A DNA stretch of 64,000 bases from Cyathus striatus (Eukaryota; Basidiomycota; Agaricomycetes; Agaricales; Nidulariaceae). Shown in pieces: positions 11,577 through 24,662 of the stretch (positions are counted from its first letter, which is position 1; each line of letters starts with the position of its first letter). Both the position numbers and the translations under genes were made by a program. Where the stretch lies: contig JAOVFP010000002.1 of NCBI GenBank assembly GCA_025738555.1, positions 2,480,001 through 2,544,000 of the forward strand, in the 5' to 3' direction. The notes below the pieces were generated by a model. That model did no database searches, had not been told where the DNA came from, and saw nothing but the letters and a program-made list of their open reading frames with translations.

Positions 11577-13003
11577 TGGATCTCACAAACACCAAGCTTC
11601 TACCTAACGTGTCTCCTAGTGAGTTTGGTGATTTGTTAAGTTCCGTTTGCATCTTCTTATGTGTCTTCCAATGTGCGTAAGGCACTTTTAACGAACTATT
11701 CCATTATTTTAAGTACTCTTCATCTGCATATAGCGTAATATGCCCTCGTCCAAATGGCAGTCACCTTGTTTCACCGGTTGTTCTTTTCATCTCCAGGCCT
11801 ACCTCACTACCATGGTCTAACTTCAATCTCAAACCCTGTAGTTTTCTAATCCAATGTCTGATATACAAGGTTATGTTTCTCGAGATGAAAGTAAGAAAGA
11901 AATTATAGTTGCTATTCGAGGAAGGTGTGTAATTTCTATGATGTGTTCTATACTCCTTTTGAACACAAGTTGCATTAGTGCGTCGATGGTCGATTTCCTC
12001 ATGGATGCCCAAATAGCCCTTGTTCCATTCATAGCCCCTGGCGTAACTGCACCAGGTAATTGCGTTTACTAAACTTCTAGTTATGTCAAGATTTTAATTG
12101 CATGGTAGATGGTGTCAAGGTTCATACCGGTTTTCTTTTAGAGTACGCATTCAATTTTAATATGAAAGGAAGACCACCTAACCTAACAGTACGTCGTAGC
12201 TGGGATACAGTGGCCTTGGAAATTCAATCAATAGTGAATATACAACTGAAACGGCATCCTGGTTATACGGTTGTCACTTGCGGACACTCACTTGGAGGTG
12301 CCTTGGCTCTATTAGCCGCGGTTGCTCTTCAGCAGAATTTTCCCGATAGGTTCTTATTTCATGTACGAAGCACCTCGGTTACTAATTTTTGAAATTCTAT
12401 TAGCACTGTTAAAACTTACTCTTACGGAGCTCCAAGAGCTGGTGTATGATCTTCTATTTGTAAATTGGCGTGTTATTTACATTGCTGAATTATGGTTTCA
12501 GAACAAATCATTTGCGGAATTCGTGAATGCACAGTTTGGAACACGAGCCCATCGCGGTATATATATATATAACCTTTTCTTACGATCAAAATACTGAATG
12601 GTGCTTACCAGTGGTCCATACTAACGATGGGTGTGTTTAAGAGACTTTCGTTGTACTGGTTCTTTTCCCGATGTATGTTACCACAGAGTTCCAACTATCA
12701 TTCCTACGTATTTGGGATATCATCACCATGGTCAGAAGCCTCTTTTTTGCGCAGAAATGAATGCCTAACACAAATCCTTCAGGAATTGAATATTGGCAAC
12801 ATGCAGATCCGGTATCAGAAGAAACAACGCTTCAATGCTCTGCCGACGGGGAAGACAGTCGATGTTCTGCCTCGATTCCTACCGGTGGCATCAATACTGC
12901 GCATATGATCGTACGTCTATACTATATATCAGCTATTGTGTTACCTGATGTACTGGCCGAATAGTATTTTGGAATGCCTGCAACAACTCCATTTTGTCTT
13001 TAA
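11577..13003 (+). CDS. Class 3 (fungal) lipase
   Basis: This is an alpha/beta-hydrolase of the fungal triacylglycerol lipase family, which hydrolyses ester bonds of glycerides and is usually secreted. About ten short exons can be joined in phase. In order they give LLPNVSPSTFNELFHYFKYS, CPRPNGSHLVSPFSN, SDIQGYVSRDESKKEIIVAI, VDFLMDAQIALVPF, GVKVHTGFLLEY, CGHSLGGALALLAA, TVKTYSYGAPRAG, VVHTNDGVPTIIPTYLGY and HHHGIEYWQHADP, ending HMIYFGMPATTPFCL. The catalytic triad is visible: Ser in GHSLGG (12288-12290), Asp in HTNDGVP (12626-12628) and His in HHHG (near 12727). The start is uncertain: the ATG at 11577 gives no signal peptide although the family is normally exported. The gene converges with nitrate reductase, with 130 bases between the stops. 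Confidence 0.85.
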
Positions 13004-13132
13004 CTGCCGCTGGAGAGTCTGGATCCATTATTGCCCCTTACAAATGGTATTGTACCGTGAATTGTTTTTTTCTTCTGCACTAAAATGCATCGGTTATTAT
13101 CCTATGAAATACGTCCCATCTAACTGGTTTAT

Positions 13133-16100
13133 TTAGAATATCACTATTTGGGAAGCAGTCCATCCAAGTCCCAGCAACGCTTCTATTGTCAAGATACCTA
13201 GTGTTAGCAATTTAGGACGTATGCGGATGTCCTTCCTCACCTTTTGTAGATTGTTCCATGGAAAGCGGTCCACAAATACATGTCAAGCTTTCTGCAATTG
13301 GAGAAGGGAGATACTTGAGCATTGCATCATCTATTCGTCCAACTGATTGATCCCAATCCGCGGGGGCGGGCATTCCAGTAAGGCTATACCGAAGTTGGAA
13401 CCTCTCTCTATGTTGGACCGCAAGACCATCTAACTCTTCTTTGCAGAGGATATCATCTAAATGCCTATTAATATCAAGAACCCAAACCCTAGTCTTCCCA
13501 TCTTCTGAGGCGGAATCATTGAGAACTGCTCGTAGGACTTGCAAGATTGGAGTTACTCCACTTCCCGCACAAATCATGGCGATCTCCTTAACTCGTTGCT
13601 CTGTACCATGCAAAGAAGCTCGTCCACGACCAAGCCAGGTAAAGTGTCCAATAGGACCTTTAATTTCGACGTGGTCGCCTATTTCCAGCTCAGCAAATCC
13701 TAAGGTCATTCGACCTCCCTGGGGGAACTTTTCGCTCGGATAATAAATCCTGGTCACGCGGTTAATGAAATCTACGCACACGAGAACAGGACTTACTTGA
13801 TCAACATATCTATGAAGCCTTTATCCTCCGGACGTGATAGGGGTGTATAAGCTCGTTGTACTAATTCTCCTTCAACAACTTCTGCGCTGTCCTCGTGTTT
13901 CACTTTACGCCTCAATCTGACATAAACGTGCTGGCCAGTGGGCAAACCAAGTGCTTGATCGTTGTTTCCGAATGTGAAACGGTAAACATTTGAATCTTTG
14001 GAAACTGCCTGGATGCCGCTGAGAACTACCTTCTTCCACTTCTTTGGATGAAGAAATTCGTGATTCGTCCCATCCTCTTGCGCTAGATCTGCACCTACTT
14101 CGAGCTTTCCAACGAGAGTACCTATGTGATAATCGACAAGCTGCTTCTTGGCATCTGTACTGTGAATAGCCATGAAGTCTTCTGTCGCATCCTCTCCGGC
14201 AACCAAAGTAATCGATTCGGGCCCCCCTGGATGGTCTTTCAAAAATCCCGTTCCGTCGTAGACCTTTGAAAATGTTAGGAAGATCTTGGGACTGTCAATT
14301 AAGCTCACCTCTCCATTGACTACAAACCATGGGTTCTCAGTGGATTTGTGTTTCTCAAACTCTTCAATGCTGATCTTACGCTGGACTCCGTCTTTGACCA
14401 TGCGAATGACTTCTGATTTCTTTACTTCAGTTATATTTTCTGAGATCAAATCCACAGAACCTGCGAAACTGGGCTTTGCTGGGTTCATGCCCTCATCTTT
14501 TAATCGCTGCATCCATCCTCCAGGTTGAGTTCCAGCCACTAAGTGGGAAAACGTCAGAGGATTTAAACATAAGGACAGCATTAAACACACTCGTGGGATG
14601 CTCGAACTGCAATCTTCCACCCTCGATATGATGAATACAGACTCGGAACCACCTGAGTATACGTTTTCAGTAAAATCTTAACATATAATTTGAAGTTATC
14701 CAAGTACCAGTTATTCATCATCCCAGTAGCGTTCCAATACATATCACGAGGCTGTAGAGCGAGTGACTCGTCCATACAACGTACAGAGATAGAACGGCTT
14801 CTTTTCAATGTACCGTACGGAATATTGAAGGTCCAGAAACACCAACAGAAACACGTATCGCTACTAGTCAGATCCAAGGTACCATAAATATCATCCTCAA
14901 AGGCGACATCGCGATAAGCATCCTCAGGATACTGGATATCGGCCAGAGACCAGGTGGAACCATCATCGCAGGAAATTTCAACTCGAGTTACTCTGCGTCC
15001 ACCTCCTGCATATGCGTAACCTCCTGTTGCGAATACATCGCTATCAGCTTTATCAGCTGTTTCTAAAATCTCTTCATGGTCTGGAGACGCTATTGCACTG
15101 TTCACATTGAGATCTCGAATTATATATCTGTGGTGTTCAATCAGCACTTTGGCTGATGAAATTTCAAGTGTCCAATCGACTAACCGAGGATCATACCACC
15201 AGTCATTTTCCGCTCTTGCCTTGTCGGCGTCAACAGGCATAGGCAACACCTTATTGTCATGAAAATGAAGGTGGTGCTGGCTTTCGAACTTCGAAAGCTC
15301 GATACGACTCAACCATTTAACCGATCTTCCACCAATTTGTGACGGAACGACGAGCCTCAGGGGGAAACCATGGTCGGGTTCCAGCCTGCGGAATTGTCAG
15401 TAAATATTTAAGAACTCACAGGATATACGAATACTTACGGGACACCGTTCATTGCCCAAGAAAGCAACATACCTTTTCGCTTATCCCGTGCCCAACTCAA
15501 CAGCTGGCTAAAGCACAGAGTGAGAATAAAATGAATAGGTTCCGTAGATCCTTACCTTGTCCCATATGGTCCATTTGGAAGTTTATCGCATCCTTCGAAG
15601 ATAACGTGTTTTGCTATTTTCGCAGGCGTCACATAGTCGAGAACATCACTTAAATAAACACCTGTGAAAAGTGCCGTGGAGGCTCCAGCCGCTCCCCAGG
15701 AAAATCCAAGCGATTTCTGAACAATGTTTTGCTCTTTCCTTCGGTTACCGGCACAGACTAAGGTAACTGGGATTGTAACAACCTGAAACTTGCTGCGGAG
15801 ATCATGAAGAGTAAACGTTGTAGGGTTGTTGCAAAGTCTAAAAATATCGGTTAACCATGTCATAGGCTAAACAAGTTATGGTAAAGTATGCACCAACCCA
15901 TGTATTTCAACGGTCCACTGTGAGGCAGCTTCGTAGTCTATACGAGGGACAGCGCCATGGTTCCGGACAAAGAACAAGTTACTTGGTGTAAGGAAACCGG
16001 CCGAATAAAGATCTTTCAGCTTGGCCTCAGAATTAAAGGGATGTTTTCCAGTTAAACGAACAAGCCTCGGATCTCTGTTTATCCAAGAATCTGGAGTAGC

Positions 16101-16525
16101 CCTTCAACACAAATATGAGAGCGTGAGTTACAACAAAAAGAATAATTAGCTCACACGTCTTGGGGGTCCACCTCGTCGCAGGGTGCTTCCAGAGGGACGG
16201 GAGATAACTCCAGCTCTTGCGGCAGCGCCCTCGGTATAGTACAGGCTCCCGCCAACGTGCCATTGCGCACTAGCGATGGAGGGAAAAAAGGCGTCGGAAG
16301 CTTTATTTCCCCTTGTTTCGAAATACAGTCTTGCCCGAAGGTATGTTTCACATCTGGAATAGAGGCCGGAGAAGTCGGAGGTGAACTTTCTGGTGTATAT
16401 GAGCCTGACTCAGAGGCTGAAGACGACAGCGAGGATGTAATTTGGGACAAGGTATCTGTCGAGACTCGTCTTTAGTAGATGACTAGAGGCTTTATGTATG
16501 GGAACATACCAGATACCGAACTCAT
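13133..16525 (-). CDS. niaD: Assimilatory nitrate reductase [NAD(P)H]
   Basis: The enzyme reduces nitrate to nitrite in the cytosol, passing electrons from NAD(P)H through FAD and heme b to a molybdenum cofactor. A first exon MSSVSD (ATG at 16525) joins the next at TLSQITSSLS. Domains follow in the usual order. The molybdopterin domain has ATPDSWINRDPRLVRLTGKH and the Mo-ligand Cys in VCAGNRRKEQN (near 15754). The dimerisation domain runs through YWNATGMMNNW to TMAGTQPGGWM. A cytochrome b5 domain follows with KDHPGGPESI (near 14225). The FAD domain has RAYTPLS, and the pyridine-nucleotide domain has ICAGSGVTPILQVLRA and CGP. The last exon reads LLGLGWTASQIVIF, the normal C-terminus, reached by an intron starting GTGAGG. 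All key residues are present, so it looks functional. It is transcribed in the same direction as the nitrate transporter upstream. Confidence 0.93.
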
Positions 16526-16915
16526 AGCTGCCAGAAATAATGGGTAAAGGCCAGAGGTTCTATTGCTATTTGATACGCAGAATTATGATGGTGGTTAGGA
16601 TCAAGGTTAACCGTAATGGTGCACTCAGCACACAGCACACTGAACATCAAAATCGGAGTATCCTATTTGACGAACCATGTCCTATTCTTGGGTGGCTTGT
16701 CGAAGCAAAGTTGGCAACCGCACAGATAAGAGTAACCAATGTTCATTGGCGCGATAACGAAGAACCACAGGTACTCCATTCTCAGGCATATTTTCTCCAA
16801 GGTGAGAATGTCACTTCCCCTCAATTAACGTCGTATCATTGAGTTATATTGGTACGCTATCAGGAGCCAATGCCGACTGGCAGAAAATTGATACACATAC
16901 ATGAACGGTCATCAT
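16526..16915 (-). promoter_or_regulatory. Nitrate reductase upstream region
   Basis: These 390 bases separate the start of nitrate reductase from the end of the nitrate transporter, both on the minus strand. The region must hold the transporter 3' end and the reductase promoter. GATA-type hexamers are possible (for example AGATAA near 16726), but I cannot rank them. Confidence 0.4.
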
Positions 16916-18902
16916 TTAGTACTTAGGAACAGGTACAGCAATCAACAGAACGTTAATCGCAATGCAAATAACGCCCATTATCCAGAAGGCCTTTCCTACT
17001 TCAGTTTGGAATCTGAAAACGAGGGCGAAGATAATACCGCCAAGGTTTCCAAAAGAACCTACAAGACCCGACATAACTCCCTACAAGATACCTTTATCGC
17101 GTCTCGTACAAGCTTAGAAGGTACTCACGTTATTATATGAATTACAATGCGGCACGAGCGCAAAGTTCGCACCGTTACCGAGCTCAGAAAATATAGCTGC
17201 AAGGGAGAACACTCCCATTAGCGTCGGTACTACGACACATCGGCTTTGTGAGCTTCGAATTTATTCGGGGAAAAGAAGGTACTTGCAATGTGGTGCTTTC
17301 GGGAGCATGTTATTTTGAAGGTAGAAGCCGCCAGCCAGACAGCATACGCCCATGAATAATCCGCACCCGAGAGTCCAGAATTTCTTTCCATTTGTTCCTG
17401 AACGTTTATAAACAACGTCTCCAATATACCCTCCGAAAGGTCGTGTGACGACATTCAGGAAGCCACTAAACCACGCTGTCAGCTCCAATAAAATAGCCGT
17501 ATGTATGTAACTTAAACTTACAAGATAGACGTGTAGTACCCTGCTCGTGTCTGGTCGAACCCTTGAATACGCTTGTTGAACAGGTTGAATAGAACGCTGG
17601 CCATTTGCGCGTCGATAGCCAGTTCAAGTCCAAAGGTAGTCAGATACGCCAATGTCGGAAGCCATGTCAGTGGAGTAGTCAGAATCTTTGCCGCACTCCT
17701 CCACGTAAGTGATTCATTAACAGCGACATCGACAGTGGATTGCACAAAAATATCCGCTTCTGGATCTTCCACCGGTCGCACAGTAATAGCTTCCTCATCG
17801 CCTTTCTTCGGAGACATGTCTCCACCCCGTTTCTCATCGCTATCATAATGCACTTCATGTCCAGTTCGAGCAGCGAGAGCAGTAGCAGGGAGATTGTGGC
17901 GCTCCGACCATCTACCCGCGGGGTGGTCTTGCCCGAAAAGGATGGTCAAGATAGCAACGAATAGAAGAATTGGTGCGCTAAGATAAAGATGAGATTATTT
18001 AAGTTCACACAGAACTGACAGGCAGGGACCACGACTCACGGAACAATAGCAAACGCCGCCCTCCAAGCTACGTGCTGGGACATCCCGCGGGATCTGAGGC
18101 TTTCGAAGAGGGATGTCATGATAGCGAAGGTGGCGCCTCCACTGTAAGATAAGGACAATGATAAGAATGGTACGTAAGCTTCGTGAGTACCGTAGATACT
18201 TGCCCCATGTTACCTAGAGGGTAATAATCAAAATCAATGTATCGTGATTGGTAAAAACGAGAGGACTTACCCCACCCGCCTACAAGCGCGTTGGCGGTTC
18301 CGACGCAGTTTTTGTCGAAAAAGGCTGATGTCCACGCTTGGCATGGTACGAATGTCCCTCCGAGAATCCCGATGAAGAATCTGAGAGCGTATAGTGTAGA
18401 TGCGTTGTGGGCTGTCCCTGCTAGTCCGGAAGGGATAGCACCGAGAACCAGAAGACCCGCCATGACTTTTCGAGGACCGTAGTGGTCTACAAGGGGACCG
18501 ACGATGATGCGAACGAATAATGTGGCAACGAGTGCGATGATGTTAGAGTTTGCTACTTGGGCATTGGTTAGTTTGAGGTCGGATTTGATTGCGTCTGGGA
18601 TTAGTGGCGGGAAGGCAAACCAGGATAGGAATGCGACGAAGAATCCGACTGAATAATTGATTTAGAGTAGTTTATGGTACAATGGGGAAGTGCTTACGCC
18701 AACTAAGATGGAAAGAACGCGCATATGGGTCCTTCAGATTGAATATGGGTAGCGTATAGCTCTTTAGGTTAACCGGATTGACGACTGCAGGCCCCCAGAG
18801 ATGCGACCACTTGAAAGGAGGAGGGCCATGAGGCGCGTCGGGTTTGTTAGTAGACCTTGTTCCGGAGGGAGAGATATTATGCTCTTCGACGCTAGGCATC
18901 TT
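16916..18902 (-). CDS. nrt2: High-affinity nitrate transporter, NRT2/NNP family of the MFS
   Basis: A plasma-membrane transporter importing nitrate with protons. The start at [15 protein letters not shown] (18902) is followed by the cytosolic lead-in [20 protein letters not shown] typical of the family. Membrane segments follow across many short exons. The nitrate signature is visible as ALVGGWG joined to [15 protein letters not shown] across an intron near 18190-18270, and there is a second glycine-rich helix in the C-terminal half. A long hydrophilic loop around 17750-17900 ([20 protein letters not shown]) corresponds to the central loop found in fungal members. The last exon ends [18 protein letters not shown]. 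Exon borders were not all resolved. Its place between the reductase genes supports the role. Confidence 0.9.
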
Positions 18903-20184
18903 TTTATGAATATGGTGTTTCACTGGAGACAGCAGACCTGAGGAAGGCGAGAACCGAGTTGCTAACTTGTACCTCAGGCAAATTACCAGCACTATTCATA
19001 GAGGCGCTATATATATATATGCATATATATTGCTTTGCACCCTGGTTCCCTGGGTACTAAACGCTAACTTTTCTTGCCCTCACTCTCCTGCAAAAGATAC
19101 TACATTGTAGCAAACGCCAGTTTCTTGTAACGGGCATGTTCACCTTCTTCAGGACGCCGAGAGTTAATCACGGATTCAGCCAGAGTAGGACAACTGAAAG
19201 ACAGCTTCGCCCCTATCGTAATGGACATGCAGTATCACCCTTATCTCGAAGCCGCAGGCCACAACAATCGGGTATAGAGGCGTTTCGGAATTATGTACTT
19301 CGTTGGAGTGTTCAGATCTTGCTGCGCGTGTGCTGTATTGGAACACCATCCGAGAGATTGCTACCACTGGCTTCCTGGCACCACTTGCATTTGATAACGC
19401 GTTTCAGGCTTTTAGCCCTGTAGCCAATGAACCCCAGTGAGTTATGAATCATAAAACCATAGAAACATTCCCACCTGTACTACGTATCGCCCAACCTGCC
19501 AAGCGTAGTTTATCCAACAGCCTCAGACAGGTAAAAGACAGATTTAGTACGTGTTATCTTTCGTTCGTGACGCTCTGCAACTCGCAAGCCATTATCCAAG
19601 TATTTTGGGTAAACCAAGATAGAAATATGACAGCTGCTGTGTGTGCAAAGAGGGCTTTATGAAATATTGACAGTGAAAAGGCCAAAGGAGAAAGATAAGG
19701 GGAGCGAAGCATCGAAGTCGGAAGAACGCTTGCGGCAGCATTGCTATTTGGCACGAGACCAAAGGATCAACAAAAAGCGTGAGAAATATCGGCGTTCTCC
19801 ACAAACCCGCTTAGTTTCACAACTGCCCTTTCCGGAATCCGTCAACGCGTCAGCTAAGAACTTTGTCTTATCCACTTGCCGACTGTCACTTGTGCTATGT
19901 CCTCCACCCCGCATTTGCTCAACATGGACTGGACTTATCGCGGTCTCTTACTGGACGTACTTCAGCTCACGGGACCATATATCATCTACCTTGGACAAAA
20001 ATATCTTTGCTTACTGAGAAACTGATTTTGTCTTCGCACATTCCGACGAAGTACACCTTCTGAGCATCTGGGCTTCGTGATTTTGGCTCAGCCTTCCCAC
20101 CGCGCTGGACCCTGGTAAACTTGTGAAACAAGCAATTAGGTTTTCCATCGGATCTTTAGCTTATTTCTCTCATCTGCGACGACA
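18903..20184. promoter_or_regulatory. Shared divergent promoter region of nitrate transporter and nitrite reductase
   Basis: This 1.28 kb gap separates the divergent starts of nrt2 and the nitrite reductase. A TATA-rich run (19008-19031) lies about 110 bases upstream of the nrt2 ATG. GATA-factor type sites (HGATAR) occur on either strand at 19241-19246 (TTATCT), 19554-19559 (TTATCT), 19617-19622 (AGATAG) and 19693-19698 (AGATAA). In fungi, AreA/Nit2-type GATA factors activate such genes when ammonium is scarce. The sites are seen; their use is inferred. Confidence 0.5.
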
Positions 20185-23100
20185 ATGAGCTCTCCTGATG
20201 GTTTGACGACCCTTCCTAAGGGCTCGAGTGATGCTGGAGCTACCCTCAGAGATGGTGCGTAGTGCACTTGTTGCTGTACCTCAACTGTAATAACGTCTGT
20301 GGAATTTGACTCTAGGAGAGACCAAGTCCTTGTTTCCTCAACAGGATATCGTCGATGAAGCTCCCGCTGGGCGTAAGATTATCTTTGTCGGTATGGTTCT
20401 ATACACTGTCAACATAACTTATCATATTCAAAGTATGTATGTCAGCTGGCCTTGGAATGGTAGGAATAGGTGGATATTTTATATTTTAAAATTATTCATA
20501 CACAAGCTGACTAAGCTTCTCAAAAAGCGTTCATCGAGAAGCTGCTGAACCTCGATGAGCAACAAAAGTACTTCATTGTCACCTGCGGTGAAGAACGTCA
20601 CTTTGCATACAACCGCGTAGGGTACGTAGCTTCCTACGGTTCAGTTTATACCCTAGCTCACAACTCTGTTCCTTAGTCTAACTGAGTACTTCGAACATCG
20701 AAATGTACGGTTCAACCTCCCCTCTTCTTTTCGAAATAACACTCATCGCAACCAAGGTCGAAAACCTCTACCTAAACCCTCCTTCTTGGTACGCAGCCCA
20801 ACAACCTGATCGTATGGCCTACCACCTCTCGGAACGCGTAACATCCCTCTCCCCATCTTCCCACCTCGTCCACACAGACAAAGGTCGTTCATTCAGATAC
20901 CACAAGTGCATTCTCGCAACAGGCTCCACAGCAGATCTCCCACCATACGTATCAGCCGATAAGCCAGAGAACACACGAGGCGTGTTCGTATACCGCAACA
21001 TCGCTGATTTGGACGCTATAATCTCCTATGCTGAGAAGCCGGAGATTCAGCGAGCGACGGTGGTGGGTGGTGGGTTGTTAGGGCTGGAAGCTGCGAAAGC
21101 TGTATATGATTTACCTACGTATGTTCTTTTCTTGTACATGATGGACATGCTAACGCGCACGCAGAATCTCACATGTAAGCATCATAAACCGACAAGCATA
21201 CCCCCTCTCCCGCCAACTAGACGCAGAGGCAGGCGAAATGGTACTCCACAAGATCGAAGCAATGGGCGTGCAAGTACTCACTAGCTGCACACCCACAAGG
21301 CAAGTCACCCGTCTCGCGGAGGACGGCTCTGGAGAGGAAGTGTTCACCGGATTCGAGCTCCAAGATGGCTCGATCCACGAAGCCGATTTGGTTATTTATG
21401 CTATTGGTATCAAGCCCCGCGACGATGTGGCGAAGGAGAGTGGGATCGAGTGTCACAATCGCGGTGGGATTGTTGTTGCGAATGATTTGGGGACGTCGGC
21501 GGAGGATGTTTATGCGATTGGGGAGTGTGCTAGTTGGAATGGGAATTTTTATGGGTTGATTGCTCCTGGAAGTATGTGCATAATTCTTTTTGTTGAAGGG
21601 TATGTGCTGATGGTTCGTTTTAGTTGAGATGGCGGACATTCTCGCTTTCAATCTCACTCAGACTGACACGCATGCTCCACGTATTATGAATGCGCCCGAT
21701 CTGAGCACGAAGCTCAAGTTGGTCGCCTCCCTTCTCTGCTTACAGCCCTTGCTGACCGAAGATTTCTAGACTTATGGGCGTAGATGTTGCATCATTCGGC
21801 GACTTCTTTGCGGACAAACGCATTCCAGCTTCAAAAATCCAAGACCTGTCCAAACTCACGAAGACCGAGAACGAGCCCGTCGATAAAGCTCGGCCAGCAA
21901 TACTGATATCCACGGATGAATCTACTGGTGCTACAGCTAAACCCAATGATACTGCATCAGCAACAGCTGCTAAGCCGTCAAGGCGTTCTCGTGCTTCTGG
22001 AAAGGACGAGCCGATAAAATGTCTTGTCTACAAGGACCCGTTCAGCGCCACGTACAAGAAGTATATTTTCACTGCGGATGGGAAGTATTTGCTCGGAGGC
22101 ATGATGCTTGGTGATGTTAGTGACTTCGTTAAGCTGGTTGCTATCGTGAAGAAGAAGGTAAGCTTGAATGTCAATGGATTAAATGGAATGCTGATAGAGA
22201 TGTACAGAAAGCGCTGGAAATCCCGCCTTCTCAATTCATTGTTGGGTCCAAGAAAGAGGGCGAGGAAGGAAATGATCTGGATGATGATGCTCAAGTCTGC
22301 AGCTGTCATGTAAGTATTCACGGTTGGCGCTCTTACTTGTCTGATGTATGCTTTGGCAGAATGTGTCGAAGGGCACCATTGTCCAGTGCGTGAAAGGCGG
22401 AGTGTGCACCACGATTCCCGAGCTTAAGACGAAGACTAAAGTTGGCACTGGTTGTGGTGGATGTATGCCTCTTGTACGTTTCACCTTGTCCCCCATAGAC
22501 CACAAAGACTAAGCTTTATTGATATAGGTTACGAGCATCTTCAACGCAGAGATGAAGAAAGCAGGACACAAACTGAACACCAGCCTCTGCCCTCACTTTG
22601 CAATGAGCCGTGTCGACCTCTTCAACGTGGTCAAAGTGAAGCAGTTGCGCACCTTCCCGGATATTATGGCGGCAGTCGGCGTTAATAAAGAGTCAATTGG
22701 ATGTGAGACATGTAAGCCTGCTGTAGGCAGTATTCTGTCTAGTTTGTAAGTCAATCTTGTTATTCTCTGCGTAGCGTTGCTCATACTACTATCGTAGGTA
22801 CAATGAACATGTCATGAAACCCGTTCATCACCAGAACCAGGACACGAATGATAAGTTCCTTGCGAACATACAGCGTAACGGAACTTTCAGTGTCATCCCT
22901 CGAATTGCCGCTGGGGAGATTACACCAGAGGGGCTTATTGCTATTGGTCAGGTTGCGAAGAAGTATGGGCTGTACACAAAGATTACTGGAGGGCAGAGAA
23001 TCGATATGTTCGGCGCCAAGAAAGAGGATTTGCCGGATATTTGGGAATACCTGAATGAGGCTGGTTTCGAGAGTGGACATGCTTATGGAAAGAGCTTGCG

Positions 23101-24662
23101 TACGGTGAAGTCGTGCGTTGGAACTACATGTACGCATTTCTTCCATGTCGTACTGGACTGGTTATTGATGTTGCCTTTCAGGGTGTCGCTTCGGTGTTGG
23201 CGACTCCGTGGGTCTAGCTGTGCAATTAGAGAACAGATATCGTGGAGTGCGCAGTCCACATAAGTTCAAGGGTGGTGTATCCGGTTGCGTCCGTGAATGT
23301 GCAGAGGCACAGGGTAAAGACTTCGGTATTATCGCTACCGATAAAGGCTGGAATAGTAAGCTCTTGCTGCTAGTTTCTTTTCTAGCTCTTACCGATTACC
23401 ATGGCATAGTCTTTCTCGGTGGAAATGGTGGTGCCACACCGGTGAGTACTTGTGCTCTGTTCTGGTGTATTCCGTGTTGATAAGCTTCGTCGTAGCGACA
23501 TGCTGACCTTTTCGCGAGAGATGTTCCTCCATCCAAAGTTGTCAGAATCATCGATCGATTCCTTGCATACTACATCATGACCGCTGACAAACTCCAAAGA
23601 ACCGCTCGCTGGATTGAGAATATGGATGGTGGGATTGAGGTGGGTCCTACAGCTTCTTTCTGTTAACAACATAGTGATTCATTTTCCTGACACCAGAAAC
23701 TCCGAAAAGTTATCTTAGAGGATGAACTTGGTATTTGCAAGGACCTGGATGCACTCATGGATAATCTCGTAGACACCTACGAAGATGAATGGGCAACTGT
23801 TGTTAAAGGTTACTTTCGCCTTTCGCCGCGTTGATTATTCTAGGTACATATTAACCATCATCACTGCAGATCCCATCAGGCGCAAACAGTTCAGGCAGTT
23901 CGTTAATACCGACCAGCGTCAAGAACAATCCGAGTTAATAGTAGAACGTGGGCAGAAGAGACCTGCAGACTGGCCCAAAGAGTTCCCAAGTGTAAAGTTT
24001 ACTCCAGACCAGCTGGTTACGCCGAAGGCTGAGTGGAAGTGGGTGACATTGGTCACTAAGTCTGACCTCATGCCAACGGAGTCTGGTACAACGAGTGCTG
24101 CTGTCAAGTATGGCAACACCCAGCTCGCAGTTTATCACGTTCCTAAACGTGGTTATTTCGCCACGCAGCAAATGTGTCCACACAAAAGGTAAGCTACAGT
24201 GACATATCTCTCAAAATCTTCTACTTACGTGTCTGGGTAGAGCATTCGTATTGGCACATGGTATCATTGCAGACTCTCCAAAAGGCGATCTCGTAAGTAA
24301 TGCATCGGCGTAATTTACCGCTGAAGGTATGCTTACATTGCACGTAGTATGTGTCGTGCCCACTTCACAAACGGAATTTCACACTGACCGGAGGTGAATG
24401 CTTAAATGATCCCGAATATCAAATCTTAGCATTTGAGGCACGCGAGGATTCTACAAGTAACTCGAACATCCAGGTGCTCCTTCCACCTGAACACGATATC
24501 GATGCCTTGCTAGGTACGGAGAAGTGGCTTGTACGGCAAGCAGAATCGGAGGCTCTTGGGCTGAATGCAGCTACCCAAATCGATGTTGTGGGTCCTAAAG
24601 GTGAAGCTACTACAGATGTTGCTTGTGGTGGCACGTGTGGTGATAGTAAGCTGGAATGGTAA
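20185..24662 (+). CDS. niiA: Assimilatory nitrite reductase [NAD(P)H], siroheme type with C-terminal Rieske domain
   Basis: This enzyme reduces nitrite to ammonium with six electrons from NAD(P)H. The model starts MSSPDGLTTLPKGSS (20185). The FAD/NAD(P) half follows (APAGRKIIFVG, HFAYNRVGLTEYF, ATVVGGGLLGLEAAKAVYDL, DVYAIGECASW). A BFD-like [2Fe-2S] region lies at about 22370-22760 (VQCVKGGVCTTIPEL, GTGCGGCMPL, IGCETCKPAVG). The siroheme/[4Fe-4S] half starts near 22860 and carries the Cys clusters SCVGTT-WCR and VSGCVRECAEAQGKD. A Rieske domain closes the protein (QMCPHKR and CPLHKRNF, 24170-24380). Many introns of about 50-60 bases restore phase. The order and all cofactor ligands match fungal nitrite reductases, so the gene looks complete. 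Confidence 0.93.

Noticed and set aside
13441..13743. Plus-strand frame of 100 codons
   Set aside because: It is the antisense shadow of the FAD/NAD(P) part of nitrate reductase.
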